Shown here one piece after another: positions 10,501 through 36,100 of a stretch of DNA of 64,000 nucleotides. Every line of letters begins with the position of its first letter. Positions within the stretch are counted from its first letter, which is position 1. A model generated the notes under the pieces. The model ran no database searches. It was not told where the DNA came from and saw only the letters and a list, made by a program, of their open reading frames with translations. Where the stretch lies: contig OY294046.1 in NCBI GenBank assembly GCA_958510825.1, positions 9,960,847 to 10,024,846 on the forward strand, in the 5' to 3' direction. The stretch comes from Brachypterus glaber (taxonomy: Eukaryota; Arthropoda; Insecta; Coleoptera; Kateretidae). The translations under genes and the position numbers were made by a program.

Positions 10501-13500
10501 TTTAAAGCTACCATAGCCCTTTAAAAATGGTGCATATTTAGGAGACCATAGCTCCATTAGGATTGATTTTTGGAAGTACCTGTATATGAGGTGTTTTTCT
10601 TAGTTTTTAATGTACATTCGCCCTGCATCATTGGTTTTCAACATTTTAGTATTTAATTTTTCGTCCTCGAACCGTGGAATTTCACCTTCAAATTAATTTT
10701 TCTCGAAAACGGTTAATCCTAGAGTATTACAACAAGAGTACCTTTTTTATGTATTTTGACCTGAGGAATCATATTTCAAAAATAAAATTGCAAAAAAGTT
10801 ACACAGAAAAAAGTTTGGGACAAAAAACTGATAAGCCCCCTCCGTTTCGCACACCCCTGGTTGAAATAAGTACATGAAAATAACACATAAAAACGGGCCT
10901 TGGTAGGATTAGTTGACGTGCAAAACCTCGTTGATATATCTCAAAGGGTTCCTGAGATATTAAATAAAAACCGATTTTTTTAGACACTTTCAAAGGGGCG
11001 TAGCTCCCTTATGACGCAATTTTAGACATATTTATAAGAACTCTTTGTCATATTTTATGATGCAGAATCATCTGTTAAAATTTCCGACGCTATTTCAAAT
11101 ACACCGTGTATAATATAATAAGTCTGTGTACAAATATTTTTTAGTGTTTCACCCCCAGGGCTATGACAAAGAAGATTTGGGGAGGGGAAAGAATTTAAAA
11201 TCACAACTTTTTGGCATATAACTAACTCCTTTAAAGTTGTAAATTTCATGAAAAACTAGTTAAAAATAAAAAGGTTTTATAGCTAAGTTACTTATTTATA
11301 TTTTTACACAGAATTTAAATTTTTTATTCTTTGTTTGAAAGCAAAAACGCGAATTGCGAAAATATTAATAAATTAAAATAAAAAAGTTGTAAATTTTACA
11401 TTTACACCTTCTGGTAAAATGATTATGTACCCAGGTAGCAAAATAACGTGACATTCACGTGAAAGTCACGTTAATATGTGACATGTGATGTTAAGATTGT
11501 AGTCCTATTTAACAAGAATGTAGCATGGTGGGGATGTCCTAAGTCCGCCCCTAATAACATCACACAATGACATCCCGAAAATAACGTGTTTGTGACATCA
11601 TAAATCCACATTCCTGTTATATCTAATATCTTATGGATGCCGTTACTGGTACTTTAATATTTAAATAATATTCTAGGATATTAGGTTTTTCTAAATTAAA
11701 ACCATTAAAAACGCTATAACCCTATAAAAAAATCGGATTTAAAATCAATCAGTAATTGAAACAATCACAGATTCAAAAAGATAGATTCTAAATACGAAAT
11801 TGCAGATTAAGCGGAGAATATAATCCGTGTCCGTGGTCTTGAGAAGCCCGGCAGAGCCCCCTATCCATTGGAAATCGTATAATGTGTATACAATTTCCTT
11901 ATAATAATTTACTCTATCAACATCATCTTATATCGATTTTTTTGCTTCAAACGTCGGTGAGAAGCAAAATAACATGACATTCACGTGAAATCCACGTTAA
12001 TATGTGACATGCGATATATTCACAGCGTTGCTAAATATTTGTTATTAAATAACATGGTTGTCATGTCACACGTGTTACGTTGCAAATGTGATGTTAAATA
12101 CATGTTATTTTTCAATATTATGTGATGTTATGATTTAGTTTAAAAATACACCCAAAAGTGATGTTAATTTCTTGTAATATAACATCCCTTGCTACCTGGG
12201 TAATGTCAATGGAGCTCTCTACAACTAGATTTATGAAACAAAAGACGTCTAATAATAATAATAATAATAATAATAACTAATTGCTTGAACTGTCAAAGTC
12301 AAATTATTTTAGAGAATTTTAATTTTACAAAATTATGGTATTTGCTGCTTAATAAACTTCTGGAATGTATTCACACAATGTGAAGAAAGTGCATGGAATG
12401 AACGGTATAAAACATAGAACAGAGGAACATATTTTTTAAAATATTGGAATAGAATGAAATAGTATGTAGCACTAAAATTTTTTGTAATGTAACCAGTCTA
12501 TTATGGTATAAAACACCTTCGAGGTCCCAGAATGACTATAAACAAATAAATAAAAAAAAAAAAAATCTACCCTATCTCTATCTCATTTGTGCTACACATT
12601 CCAGCCAACCAAATAAATACTGTATTTTCATACAACAAATACAGTTTATTAAGTTGGCCGGAAAGTGTAGCAGTGAGCGGCACGTACGAACATAGCTAAT
12701 ATGAATCTGTAGAATAAGATAATTCTACTAAAATTTAGATGGCGCCAGTAATTTCTTTAATAATGCACTTTTCGCCCGGCCAAGTAAATATTGTATTTGT
12801 TCAACAAAGAACAAATACAGAATTTGTTTGGTTGGGTGGAAGTGGGAGTGTATGTATGTCTTCTATCCTTTTTGGGTAGAACTTTTGTCCCTGTCTAATC
12901 TAATGGGAGAATTCTAAATTTTAAGAATTAAAAGCTTTTTTTCTATTGTACTTGATATTTAATCTATATTTTTTATGAAGCTGAAGTTTGCAACGTTTTT
13001 TTGTACTTTAGAAAACTCGCAAGCGGCTTGTTTTCTAAACTTGTAGTCGTGCACTAAAAAGGTATGTTATGAAACTAGTACTTTAATATACTATTTGAAT
13101 TACCAATGCAAAAAAAACGTTGAAAACTTCAGCTTCATTATTTTTTTTATAGTTTTTTTTTCCATATACTTAATTTACTTAAGATACTCTAAGTTTTGAT
13201 TTTATATTTTATGTAACTTTGGCAGAAACCTTTTGGTTCTCCAATATTATTATTATTGATTTTTTTTCCAAGAGATGCAATGTCAATTTTAAGAATTTTA
13301 AGAATTAAAAATTATGAAATGTAAGTATGTAAAACTATGTATTTAAATTTTTACTTAAGAGATAAAATTAACAACATTTTGAGCAAATTTTACTTTTTTT
13401 TAAATTAAAAAGAAAGTTGTAAATTTTCTGAATACAAAAGTTGATAATTATAATATAATTATTATATAATTATTATATTATGTAAATTTTATTCCTTGTA

Positions 13501-14137
13501 AAATTATTTTCATCTTTTCCCAATAACTGAAATTAAACATTTTTAATTTTTTACCAAAAAAAAGTTGCAGCATGAATTAAAAATGCTGTAAATTTACAAA
13601 AAAGTTGTCTATAGAAAAGATATGTATTTCACAAAATAGTTTAGATTTTCTTAACTAGTGTATTAAGTGAATAAAATTACTTATACATGAGTTAAGAATA
13701 AAATTTTACCCAACACTGTTTAATTTTAAATAAAAATCTATAATTTAGCAAAAATTATGAAAAAAATTTTTTAGTCACTAGTGGAAAAACGTAACTTTTG
13801 ATATTTATAATAATGCTAAAAACAAGTGTTTTATATCACCAAAAATAAATCCTTTGGCAAAGGCTTTGCCCACATAGTTAAATGCAAAGCTAAAACCAAT
13901 GATTTCAAAGAAATTACATCAGAATGCAATAAGATAAGAAATACATTAAAATTTAATTAAACAAATCAAAAAAACCTTGAGAATATGATATTGCAGTTTT
14001 TAATATATAACACTTAATCTATAATTTACCTCATTTAAAAATTCAGTCACATCGTAAATATTATTATGAATCACAATCCAACTACTTTTGTTGTCTTGAT
14101 GTTTTTTAACATCTTCCATGGAATATAAAGTAGTCAT
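7515..14137 (-). CDS. Cytochrome b5 (partial; membrane-anchor exon not found)
   Basis: Heme-binding electron carrier of the ER membrane, serving desaturases and P450s. Exon 1 is 14137-14030, 36 codons from an ATG, ending GAG before donor GTAAAT. Exon 2 is 7717-7515 (203 nt), with acceptor CAG and donor GTATGT. The join is phase 0 and gives YDVTEFLNE followed by [13 protein letters not shown]. Visible family marks are the W-IVIHN-YDVT core, HPGG with heme ligand His37, and the second ligand His61 in [12 protein letters not shown]. Exon 2 ends two bases into a codon after the SASQ tail, where the family continues with a C-terminal transmembrane anchor. I could not find that exon, and it may lie beyond the left edge. 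The 6.3 kb intron is filled with mobile elements. The start codon lies 0.55 kb downstream of the ARMH3 stop, same strand. Fold and family are clear; paralogue identity is not. Confidence 0.93.
7740..9942. other. Cytochrome b5 intron, no feature resolved
   Basis: AT-rich intron. A plus-strand open frame at 8595-8993 shows no family resemblance and has no splice or start context; I treat it as chance. Confidence 0.5.
9943..11110. mobile_element. 1.17-kb foldback element (ACAGGGTGTATTTGAAAT ends)
   Basis: The left half (9943 to about 10470) is the inverted copy of the right half (about 10590 to 11110). The outer ends read ACAGGGTGTATTTGAAATAG and the inverted CTATTTCAAATACACCGTGT. Landmarks mirrored in both arms include CTCGAAAACGGTTAATCCT, TTTTTCGTCCTCGAACCG and GGGAGCTACGCC. 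No coding region, so it is a non-autonomous snap-back element. A second copy with a shortened left arm is at 39836-40690. Diverged relatives are at 20515-21080 and 62030-62620. Confidence 0.9.
11430..12200. mobile_element. 771-bp CCCAGGTAGC element, copy 2
   Basis: Same element as 6108-6879, same orientation, nearly identical by eye (a handful of substitutions and small indels), flanked by TA on both sides. It lies inside the cytochrome b5 intron. Confidence 0.9.
12251..12276. repeat. (AAT)n microsatellite
   Basis: About nine AAT units just right of the CCCAGGTAGC element. Confidence 0.95.
12589..12844. repeat. Two related hairpins in tandem
   Basis: Hairpin one is 12589-12672 (arms GTGCTACACATTCCAGCCAA and GTTGGCCGGAAAGTGTAGCA). 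Hairpin two is about 12766-12844 (arms CACTTTTCGCCCGGCCAAGT and TTTGTTTGGTTGGGTGGAAG). The inner arms of both are variants of the same CCAA-AAATA-TGTATTT sequence, so the unit was duplicated and then diverged. Confidence 0.75.
12974..13138. mobile_element. Small TIR element enclosing an 85-bp shared module
   Basis: Ends TGAAGCTGAAGTTTGCAACG and the inverted CGTTGAAAACTTCAGCTTCA. The interior 13010-13095 (GAAAACTCGCAAGCGGCTTG to TACTTTAATATACTATT) also occurs at 16990-17096 and 42178-42266. Confidence 0.75.
13640..13860. repeat. Interspersed repeat shared with 30360-30870
   Basis: The phrases ATAAAAATCTATAATTT, AATTTTTTAG(T/C)CACTAGTGG and AAACAAGTG occur in the same order at 30360-30490 plus 30780-30870, where about 290 bp of other sequence interrupts them. 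Confidence 0.7.
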
Positions 14138-14690
14138 TTTAAAAAAAATTGGGGTTTAAAATAAAGAAATGTACGATTTAAAATGTCCGAAGTACGAAAC
14201 ACGTTTAACCACCGACTGTGACGACGTTAAAATAGTTGTAAATTAATATCCTTGATCTATGAACGCTGACGTAAAATAATGAGCTGTCAAATTAAATTTT
14301 GGTTCCCATTTGAACAAAATTCCATTGGAACAAAAAAAAATTTACAATGTCATGAGAAATTATAATTTAAACATTATTGATTTGTTACACTTTACCCAAC
14401 AACAAAACATCATAAGGTTTATTATATTTACATTATAAGAATGTAAAGCTCATAATTTCCAAGATAATTTTTCCATTTATACAAATACTTATTTGATTAT
14501 CTGCAAAATAGTTCCTATGTACCAAGAAGCAAACATTTAAAATAACAGGACCGTACTTCATTTTTTAGGCGGATATTTAAAATAACAGATCCGTATTCCA
14601 AATTTTCGAATAAAAAAAATCGTAGTTTTACGAATTAAATACTTTTTATTAAATATGGTAAGAAGATTATAAACAAAGATATAATTTAAA
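14138..14690. other. Intergenic spacer, ARMH3 3' end to cytochrome b5 start
   Basis: About 550 bp with no repeat recognised. It must contain the ARMH3 3' UTR and the cytochrome b5 promoter and 5' UTR, both on the minus strand. No TATA box could be assigned. Confidence 0.6.
14645..14650 (-). promoter_or_regulatory. Candidate ARMH3 poly(A) signal
   Basis: AATAAA on the minus strand, 40 bp past the ARMH3 stop codon. Confidence 0.6.
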
Positions 14691-27973
<13,283 letters not shown>

Positions 27974-29836
27974 CTTATCATTTAATAACACTTATTAACT
28001 AAATATACTTATAAATAAATAACATTGCAAAACAAACAAAAACGTCAGATTATAATTTAGAGGTTAAGTTTAATTTGACAGATTTACATAAAAAAATAGG
28101 TTGGAAGAAAATAATAATTTTTAAAAAACAGTGTTAAATTATCATTAAAAAGTGCTATTTTAATTTCTTTATAATAATATAAGAGATGTATACTTATCTC
28201 TTAAATTTAATGCAACTTTACAAGAGTAAAAATGAAAAAGAAATAAGAATTATATTTCTTATTAATGTGAAAAAAAAAACAAATTTCCTTCCATTGTAAT
28301 TGTAGCAGTGCGTAGGCAACACACATAACATCTCTTTGTTTTCTAAATTGCATACTTTAAGGTAAAATATTCGGAAATAATTATTTTGGTCCGCACCGAA
28401 CTCAGTTCGTTGAAAATTTTCTATTTCGTACAATAAATAAATAATACTTCAAAACGAAACTTGTAATAAATTATTACACTTATTTTAAATGTTATTTATG
28501 CTATTTAAAATACCAAATATTTGTTTGAGGTTTATTTAAAAAAAGGTTTGAAAATAGTCCTGTAAAATTAGTGATAAATTTTAAAAATATCCTGTAATCA
28601 AGAATCTTGATTCATGATTTTTTAAATTTAAATTTAAACCTCGAACAACAATGAAAAAATCCTATTTTTTCCAAATAGATCACAAAATAGATGAGAGCGC
28701 ATGGCACTTTGAAAATGCGCAAACTCAAATCCAACGTTGTCAAATTTACTATGCTTTTTTAAAATAATATGTAAATAATGGACTTATATTATCTGTAATC
28801 TATTTAAAACAACTGAACTTTCATCTATAAACTTTAAATTCTTGTTTATAGAATGTTTATCATAGTTTAAAGTGGCTCAGTTTTCTACAACGTTTGTTTA
28901 TCAAACTGGAAACTGCATAACTTGGCAACGTCGTTTATGTATGGATAAAATAATTTTAGTTTCACAAATTCTCGCCTACTAATCATGACAAAGAAATAGT
29001 TTTTAACGTATTTCTGGTAATAAAATCGCGCTTTTTCATAAAATATCACATTAATCGTACTTCAAACTACAATTTACTCAAATTTCGGTCGAAATATAGA
29101 ATGCTGATGCTGGAAAAAACCGTTTATTGACTCGCTAGTATCGAAAGTGGTGGAGAACAATCAACTTGTATGCTCTGGAAAAAATGCTATAGAAACTCAA
29201 AAAAGCTACTTAAAAGGTTCGTAATCGACTATTTGACATTATTAAACAATTACTAACAAGAATAAAATAAAAATTTCTCATAATTTTGAAGCAAAATGGG
29301 TAAAAATTGGTTTCAAAGGCAATCTAATTAAGTATGGCCAACTCTGTCGTAATTTTTTGACAGCTTTAATTACGGTTCTTGCTTCTTGTAAAAAAAAATG
29401 TTTCAACGAGTTCTTGATTGTGTAATTATGAAGTATTTTATAGATCCAAGTGTTATTTGAATTTAACTATTTTTTGTTTCCAATAAAATATTTAAAAATC
29501 TGAAATAACTAGAATTTTCTTTGTCTAGGAAAATAGTGTGAAAAAAATTATTATTCCAATTTGGAATAGAAAATAATTTGTATAAATTCTTATCCATTAC
29601 CCATATAATAGTCCAAACATGCTTTATATGCCATACTTATAGGCAACTGAAGTCGATTGTCACCAGCAGGGGTCAACTTATATTTATTTTATTTTTTTTT
29701 CGAGCCTGGTTTTACCTTTTTGACCCACTTCTCCCCTACTGCTCAAACATAATTCCCACTCAGATATTCATCTACACTACTCACCAAATTCCCAGTCAAT
29801 ATCTTATACAGTTGTCAACTTATATTATTATTAGTC

Positions 29837-29869
29837 CACGAAACCAATTGGTTTCGTGAGTTAACTCAC
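29837..29869. repeat. Two overlapping perfect palindromes
   Basis: CACGAAACCAATTGGTTTCGTG (29837-29858, described as arms CACGAAACC and GGTTTCGTG around AATT) overlaps GTGAGTTAACTCAC (29856-29869). Confidence 0.9.
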
Positions 29870-30359
29870 AGAAAACCATGTTTTAAACATCATCAAGAAA
29901 TGTAAAAATAAAAATTAATTTCAATAGATACTTTTATTTGTCTAGTTAAATATAAAATGAATAATAAAAAAGCAAAATAACTGTTTTCTAGCAACTTTTT
30001 CTTTGTATACTTTCTATAAGTACAAAATTACACATCAATTTAAAGGATATACCAGTATAGTCCTTTTTTTAATTTTTTTCTTTATATTTTATTTTTTTAC
30101 TTTATTAGCTCAAATTATGAAATTTTTGCTAAAATAATGAAATTTTTTCTAATTTTCATGCAAAAAATAACATATAAGAAATAAATAAGGGTTCTGTACT
30201 GATTTAGGTTTATCTTTAACTTAAAGACTTCAAGCTTTATATTAATATATGATTTGATATACTTTTCCATTAAAATAATGCTTAAAAACTTTTTAATAGC
30301 TTTGAAATTCACGAAAAATGCTCTAAAATAGTTATTTTCTTAAATAGTTTAGACGGCCT

Positions 30360-30870
30360 TATGGGCTGATATTCTTAAGTGGATAAAATCACTTAATACA
30401 CGAGTTGAGAATTTAATTTTATCCAACACCTTTTATTTTTAAATAAAAATCTATAATTTTGCGAAAAATTATGTCAAAAATATTAAGATTAAGTTTTCTT
30501 AATACTAAAATAATAGGTAGCCATGGCCTAAGTATGCCTATTAAAAATAAACAATTGCTAGTTTTACATTTCTTACAAACGTCAAAATGGACGCGGTGAT
30601 GACAGAATTTTTAATAAAAACAGTATTTTATTCAAAAACGAAAGAATAATTTGGGGTTTCCTTTAATTTTTATGGTTTAGTTAACGTGCTTCTATTTATA
30701 GAATAGTTATAATACTTAATTAATAGGGTATGTAACTAATTTTGGGTGAGATCAAAAGCTGTACGTAAAAGAGTGGGTGAAAAATTTTTTAGCCACTAGT
30801 GGAAAAAAACTCACTTTTGACATTTAAAATAGTGCTCAAAACAAGTGGTTCTGTGAAGGTGTTGGATAAA
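30360..30870. repeat. Interspersed repeat related to 13640-13860, interrupted
   Basis: The two ends match 13640-13860 in order. 30490-30780 is extra sequence, an insertion here or a deletion in the other copy. Confidence 0.65.
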
Positions 30871-31180
30871 AATATTTTTTTTGCAATATGACATATTTAT
30901 TTTAACAAACCCCTCAAAATCTTTGATTTACAGGTCAAAATATAACATACAAATTAAGTTAAAAAAATTGTTTAGTTTGATGGTCAATTGTAATGTTTCC
31001 ATGACGCTGGCTGCGTTGCCTTTTTGTATTTCTCCTGATTTAAGAAACATTTTAAAAGGCTTTTGTTTTTCTTTTTAGTTTTCTGAAAGCTTAAACTAAA
31101 TCAAGTCTCGCAAAATTATTTTCAAAATTCCGAAATTTTTATCAAAATTCCTTTCGAAATCCCTAAATTTTTACCGAAAT

Positions 31181-31253
31181 CCCGAAATCCTTATCATAAT
31201 CCCGAAATCCTTATCATAATCCCGAAATCCTTATCATAATCCCGAAATCCTTA
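31181..31253. repeat. 20-bp minisatellite, 3.6 copies
   Basis: Unit CCCGAAATCCTTATCATAAT is repeated exactly at 31181, 31201 and 31221, then partially. Degenerate CCGAAAT words extend on both sides from about 31125 to 31290. Confidence 0.95.
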
Positions 31254-31744
31254 AAATCTCAAAATTCCCGAAATCTTTGCCGAATTCTTCGAAAACCCAC
31301 TCAAAAAAGTCTTGTGTACACAAATTTTGGAGGAAATTAACCCCTTGGTATTTTTTAACACTTTCACTATAATCCGGTTGCATAGCCGGATGCTAAGGTA
31401 TTTTTTGTATATAAAGATCGTGCCGACATTAGGGTGGTTCAATTTTTTTTAAAAATGTCCCATTTAGCTGAAATTTGGTATAAAGGCTTCTTTTGTTAAT
31501 CTTAACCCATTAGCGCCCAGTTTAATTTTTTTGATCCAATTCAGGTGAAAATGTCATTATTTTGGACCTTCTATGCGTGACTTTATAGAAAAGAAAAAGT
31601 CTCTTTTTTTTTTAAAAAGTGCTGTCCTATAAGGACGCTGCGAGGATATAGACATATTAATTTTAAATTCCAAAAAATATATATGCATATTTAAGAATAA
31701 AAAATATGTATTTTTTAAGATATTGGTATAAATTATAATACCTA

Positions 31745-31957
31745 TAGGAACGTTTAAGTATTACGTACCGAGATTCATACACTTCATACCTCGGTTCTCG
31801 CGTTATTCAAGGCTGTAGAGATTTCATATTTTGGTTACCCCCCTAATAGGGGGTATGATAGGGGTATGTAGTATGATCTATAATAACGCGAGAACAGGGG
31901 TTTGAAGTGTATGAATTTTGGTACAATTTGCGTTACGTAATACTTGAACGGTCCCTA
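31745..31957. mobile_element. Palindromic MITE, GTTCAAGTATTACGTAACGC family
   Basis: Inverted halves with ends AGGAACGTTTAAGTATTACG and CGTAATACTTGAACGGTCC. Same family as 21659-21898. The left arm has a short deletion. Confidence 0.9.
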
Positions 31958-32074
31958 TTTATATGAATATGATCATATTACATACTACATATACATAACT
32001 ATTGAAGATGTACAAAACAAATGAAACTAAAAATAAAAAAAAGCTATTACGAAAAAAAAATTGTTTTCTATGGT

Positions 32075-32252
32075 TAAATTATTCGAAATTATTGCACCTC
32101 TAATGACTAAAAAAATAGTGAAAAATCTGTTTTTTTTGTGTCATTAGGGTGGTTCAATTTTTTTAAATTACTCGAAATTATTGCACCTCTAATGACTAAA
32201 AAAATAGTGAAAAATCTGTTTTTTTTGTGTCATTAGGGTGGTTCAATTTTTT
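32075..32252. repeat. 89-bp tandem duplication at the edge of a TIR element
   Basis: ATTGCACCTCTAATGACTAA starts at 32091 and again at 32180, with the following sequence through TCATTAGGGTGGTTCAATTT repeated. Confidence 0.92.
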
Positions 32253-32985
32253 TTACATGTCAGATTTAGCTGAACTTTGGTATAAAGGCTTCTTTTGTTA
32301 TTCTTAATGCGGACCAATACCCAAAAACTGAAAATTCAAAATGGCGAAATAAATATGGCCGATTTATTTTTAAAATTTTGCCAAAATAAATTAAATATGA
32401 CAACAAAAAATTATGAAAAATTCCGCCAGTTGTTTATGGGTTATTTTCCTTATATGTACTTGTGATTACTTTAAAAAATTATGATTTTTTACCATCCTGT
32501 TTTTTGAAAAAAAAAAAACATTAAAAATTTGGCAAAATATGAGAATTTTTTTAATTCTTTTTATAGCAAGCAAAATAAGCCTAAAATAATTACAGATTTA
32601 CGAAGAACTGTTAACTTCCAGACATAATTTATTTTTAATATTTAAGGAAGAAAAATCGTTTGTTAGCCAACTTGAATGATTTTATTTTCAAAATTAAATT
32701 AAAAAAACAGGCAGATACAAAATCATTAAATTTTTGCAGTAATTATATAAGGAAAATAACCCATACAAAAATGAGCTGAAGTTTTCATAAATTTTTGTTT
32801 TATGCCATATTTTATGCCATTTTTTTTATTTTGGCAAAATTTAAAAAATAAATCGGCCATATTTATTCCGCCATTTTGAATTTTAATTTTTTGGGTATTG
32901 GTCCAAATTAAGATTAACAAAAGAGGCCTTTATACTAAATTTTATCAAAATCGGACATTTTTGGAAAAATTGAAACGACCTAATG
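32226..32985. mobile_element. ~760-bp foldback element, CATTAGGGTGGTTC ends
   Basis: Left arm 32226 to about 32460 and right arm about 32745-32985 are inverted copies (AAAGGC-TCTTTTGTTA, GACCAATACCCAAAAA, AAATATGGCCGATTTATT, GGGTTATTTTCCTTATAT mirrored). The end motif also occurs singly at about 31432. Non-coding. Confidence 0.88.
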
Positions 32986-33195
32986 TTTCAACTTTCATCC
33001 CTTTTTTGAGGTTAGCAACCAAATGTGACCTGACTGAGTCAAACTAACCTCAGATTCGGATTCAGAGACCCCAAAAACGTATAGAAATGTTTGTCTCGTC
33101 TGGAGAAACAGACCTTTTTTCTTTTTTGTGTGCCTGTGCAATCGATTGTTTGTTACAGAAAATAACTTAAGCAACCAACCATACTAACCAACAAA

Positions 33196-36100
33196 ATGGT
33201 CTCCACTCGACAAATGACCACAGGGGGTAGTTCCGGCCAAGATGCAAACCAAATAGCTGAATACCGACCGGCCAAGTTTACCCGCAACAGTGCCATAAAC
33301 GCCGTCCCGGCCGTCGCGGTGGCAGGCCCCTCGACGCAAGCCACCACGCACCAGACCGTTAACTTTTTGGATTTGCCCCCGGAGGTGATTGAAAAGATTT
33401 TCAGCTATTTGAAGTACAAGAATATCTGCCAGTTAAGACTTGTAAGTATCCCTAGCTATACAATACTACAAATACTATCTATATACAACAATTACATTAC
33501 ATTACATGTTTGTTTAACCTCGTACTATTCTACTTAATTAAGCATCCCCTAAGTCCAGGACTTGTGTGGGCTAGTAGTAGAGGGAACCACCGGCTTATAC
33601 TGACTTTCGAACCAGTTTCTAGGGAGTGTCCGTTTCACTTATCGCCTTCGCCAAATTTCAATTATTAATTAACTGAAAAAGGCAAATCGGCGCCAGTGAG
33701 AATCGAACTCACGGTAGTAGACTTGCTATGCATACGCGCTAGCCACTACGCTATGCCTCCCATAATACAATAACTTTTACAATTACCAGATTATATATAT
33801 AAAAGTCCGTCCAATTATGCAAGATAGTAGTTTAAAATTCCCGCGATTTTTAAGCTACATCATTGGTTAAAAACTTGTACCTTTTAACATATAAAATATT
33901 GTGTCATTTTTTGTTTATGACAATGATTTATGGTTGTTAAAGCTAATAAAAGAAGAGAAAGTTACATAAGAAATAGTTATTTATGGTACTAGTGGGTAAA
34001 GTAAGAAACTAGAAAATTAACCTGCGAGGCGTCAGCGTGACATTTACAAGAAAATAATTTGACAAGTGAAAGTTGAGTGGGTAAAATAAATAATTATCCA
34101 CTCAATAAAGTAAAAGCCACGCGGGGGTTATTATTGAGTTTATCTATTTAAAATAAAGCTGGTAATTGTCTCATTATCTGTATGTATTGGATAAATGGTT
34201 ATACTTAATGTTATTTTGTATGGTATTAAAACAGGTACTTTTTTGGTTTATTCTTCATAAACTCACTCTAAATTAGCATATTCTACATATTGTACAAACG
34301 TAAATTATATTGAACACAAGGAAAACGTCAAATTTTTAGGTTACAATTACAACTTAAGGCCTATCCAGAGGCTCGCATAACAACCATTACAAGATACATG
34401 ACGACACATCAATCCTGGCATCGCATTCTTATGTACTATGCTTGTTATGCGAGTCTTTGGATTGGCCCTTTCCAGGAAAACAGTGTTAAATTATTGATAC
34501 ACTAAGATTTATGCATGATTATGCTATTTATGCGCTCTGTGGTGTAAAATGGGCCGCGACCCTTAGTATAGTTGGCTGTTCTGTTCTGTAAGTCTTGAGT
34601 CAAGCACAAACTTACGACCAATCAGAAAGTTATTCAAAATATGCATGAAATGTCAAAAATTTTCACTTTGTGACAACTTTTACTTTAATATTAAAAATGC
34701 GAATTTTGGCAATTTAATCTTTTATCCAATACATACAGATAATAAGACAATTACCAGCTTTATTTTAAATAGATAAACTCAATAATAACTCCCGCGTGGC
34801 TTTTACTTTATTGAGTGGATAATTATTTATTTTACCCACTCAACTGTCACTTGTCAAATTATTTTCTTTTAAATGTCATTAAAATTTTTAATAAAAATAT
34901 GAATTCCTAAGCTATTTATTTGATAAAACCTTGTATGGCACTCATGGGTAAACCGATATTGCCCTCTCGAAAATTAACCTGCGAGGCGTCAGCCAATATC
35001 TTACTCTACCCACTACCATAAATAACTATTATCGTTAACTCTTTCGTTGACGACTAAAATAGGTTAAGAATAGGGACGGGAAAGATTCTTTTAGGTACGG
35101 CAGTTTCCTTCCCTATTTGTCCCTATTAACCCCAGAGTTTTCTTTTTCAGGTATGCCGTACTATAGACTCAATCTGCGGTCACATCCTGAACTCTACGTT
35201 CAACCGTCTTCAAAGCCAGATGTTCCTGAAATTCCAGGACATCAAGAAGAAGATGCCGCGCAGAGAGAGCGCCAGACGGAGCCATCATCTGGCCGGCGAA
35301 AGCGATCTCATCGAGACTCTGCACATGCGCCTCACGCTGCTGCAGATGTCATTCGGCAAACATATCGAGAGGAAACATATTTATTTCTTCCCGGGGGAAA
35401 TTTTGGACGAAGTGTACCATATTTTGTACTATATTAAGGTGAGATTACAAACAAGGCATGTAGGGTCAAATAGTTCAGCTTGGCTAACTTTTGGAAAAAC
35501 GCAAAAAACTGCCATTCTTTTTGTATGACGCTTATATAATTGAAACCTGTAGCATTTTATAAAGACTAATTGGAGTTATCATTGGTACAAACATTGCCAG
35601 AAAATATTGTTACGTAATCCGGACTCACTAAAAAGTCCAAACTTAACAAATAGTTATTTATAATACAAGGGCGAAAAGTTAAATTTTTCGATTGAGGGCC
35701 GGCCGATAGGGCGAAATTTAACTTTTTACCCATGTATTATACAATATTTTTTATTCGATTGTTACTAATTATAATAAATAATTAAAATATAGTCAATTTT
35801 AAACTGCAAAAAATATTTCTTTTTACTGTCTTATTACTTATCTAGTTATCCATGACAAATTGCTGTCCAATCAAATCGCTACAAAAACAATTGAATCGTT
35901 TCTTTTGCTTGCGGTTTCATTTTCAAATTAAAAAAGCTATAGCTTGGTGATTAATTTCTGTTAAAACGTGTCTGTTGTGAAAATAATACTTGTGAAACTG
36001 TTCTATGAATATTATAAATATTGAAAGTGATTTTACAATTGAAATTTTGTCTTTTTAATTTCTTTAGTGGGTGAATACAGATTAATCAGTTGACATATAT

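Larger units (their letters stand above)
27974..33195. other. Divergent intergenic region between ARMH3 and FBXO28
   Basis: About 5.2 kb that must hold both promoters. No protein-coding signal is credible. Resolved repeats are listed separately. 28000-29800 holds none that I could define apart from short hairpins. Confidence 0.5.

Noticed and set aside
29578..29859. 93-codon hydrophobic plus-strand frame
   Set aside because: T-rich composition gives chance hydrophobic residues; no start context or homology.
31181..31253. Short regular repeat resembling a CRISPR array
   Set aside because: Units are contiguous with no spacers, in an animal genome; it is a minisatellite.
33689..33760. Functional tRNA-Ala gene
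   Set aside because: Cloverleaf has two acceptor-stem mismatches and one in the anticodon stem, and a SINE-like body follows; called a SINE head instead.
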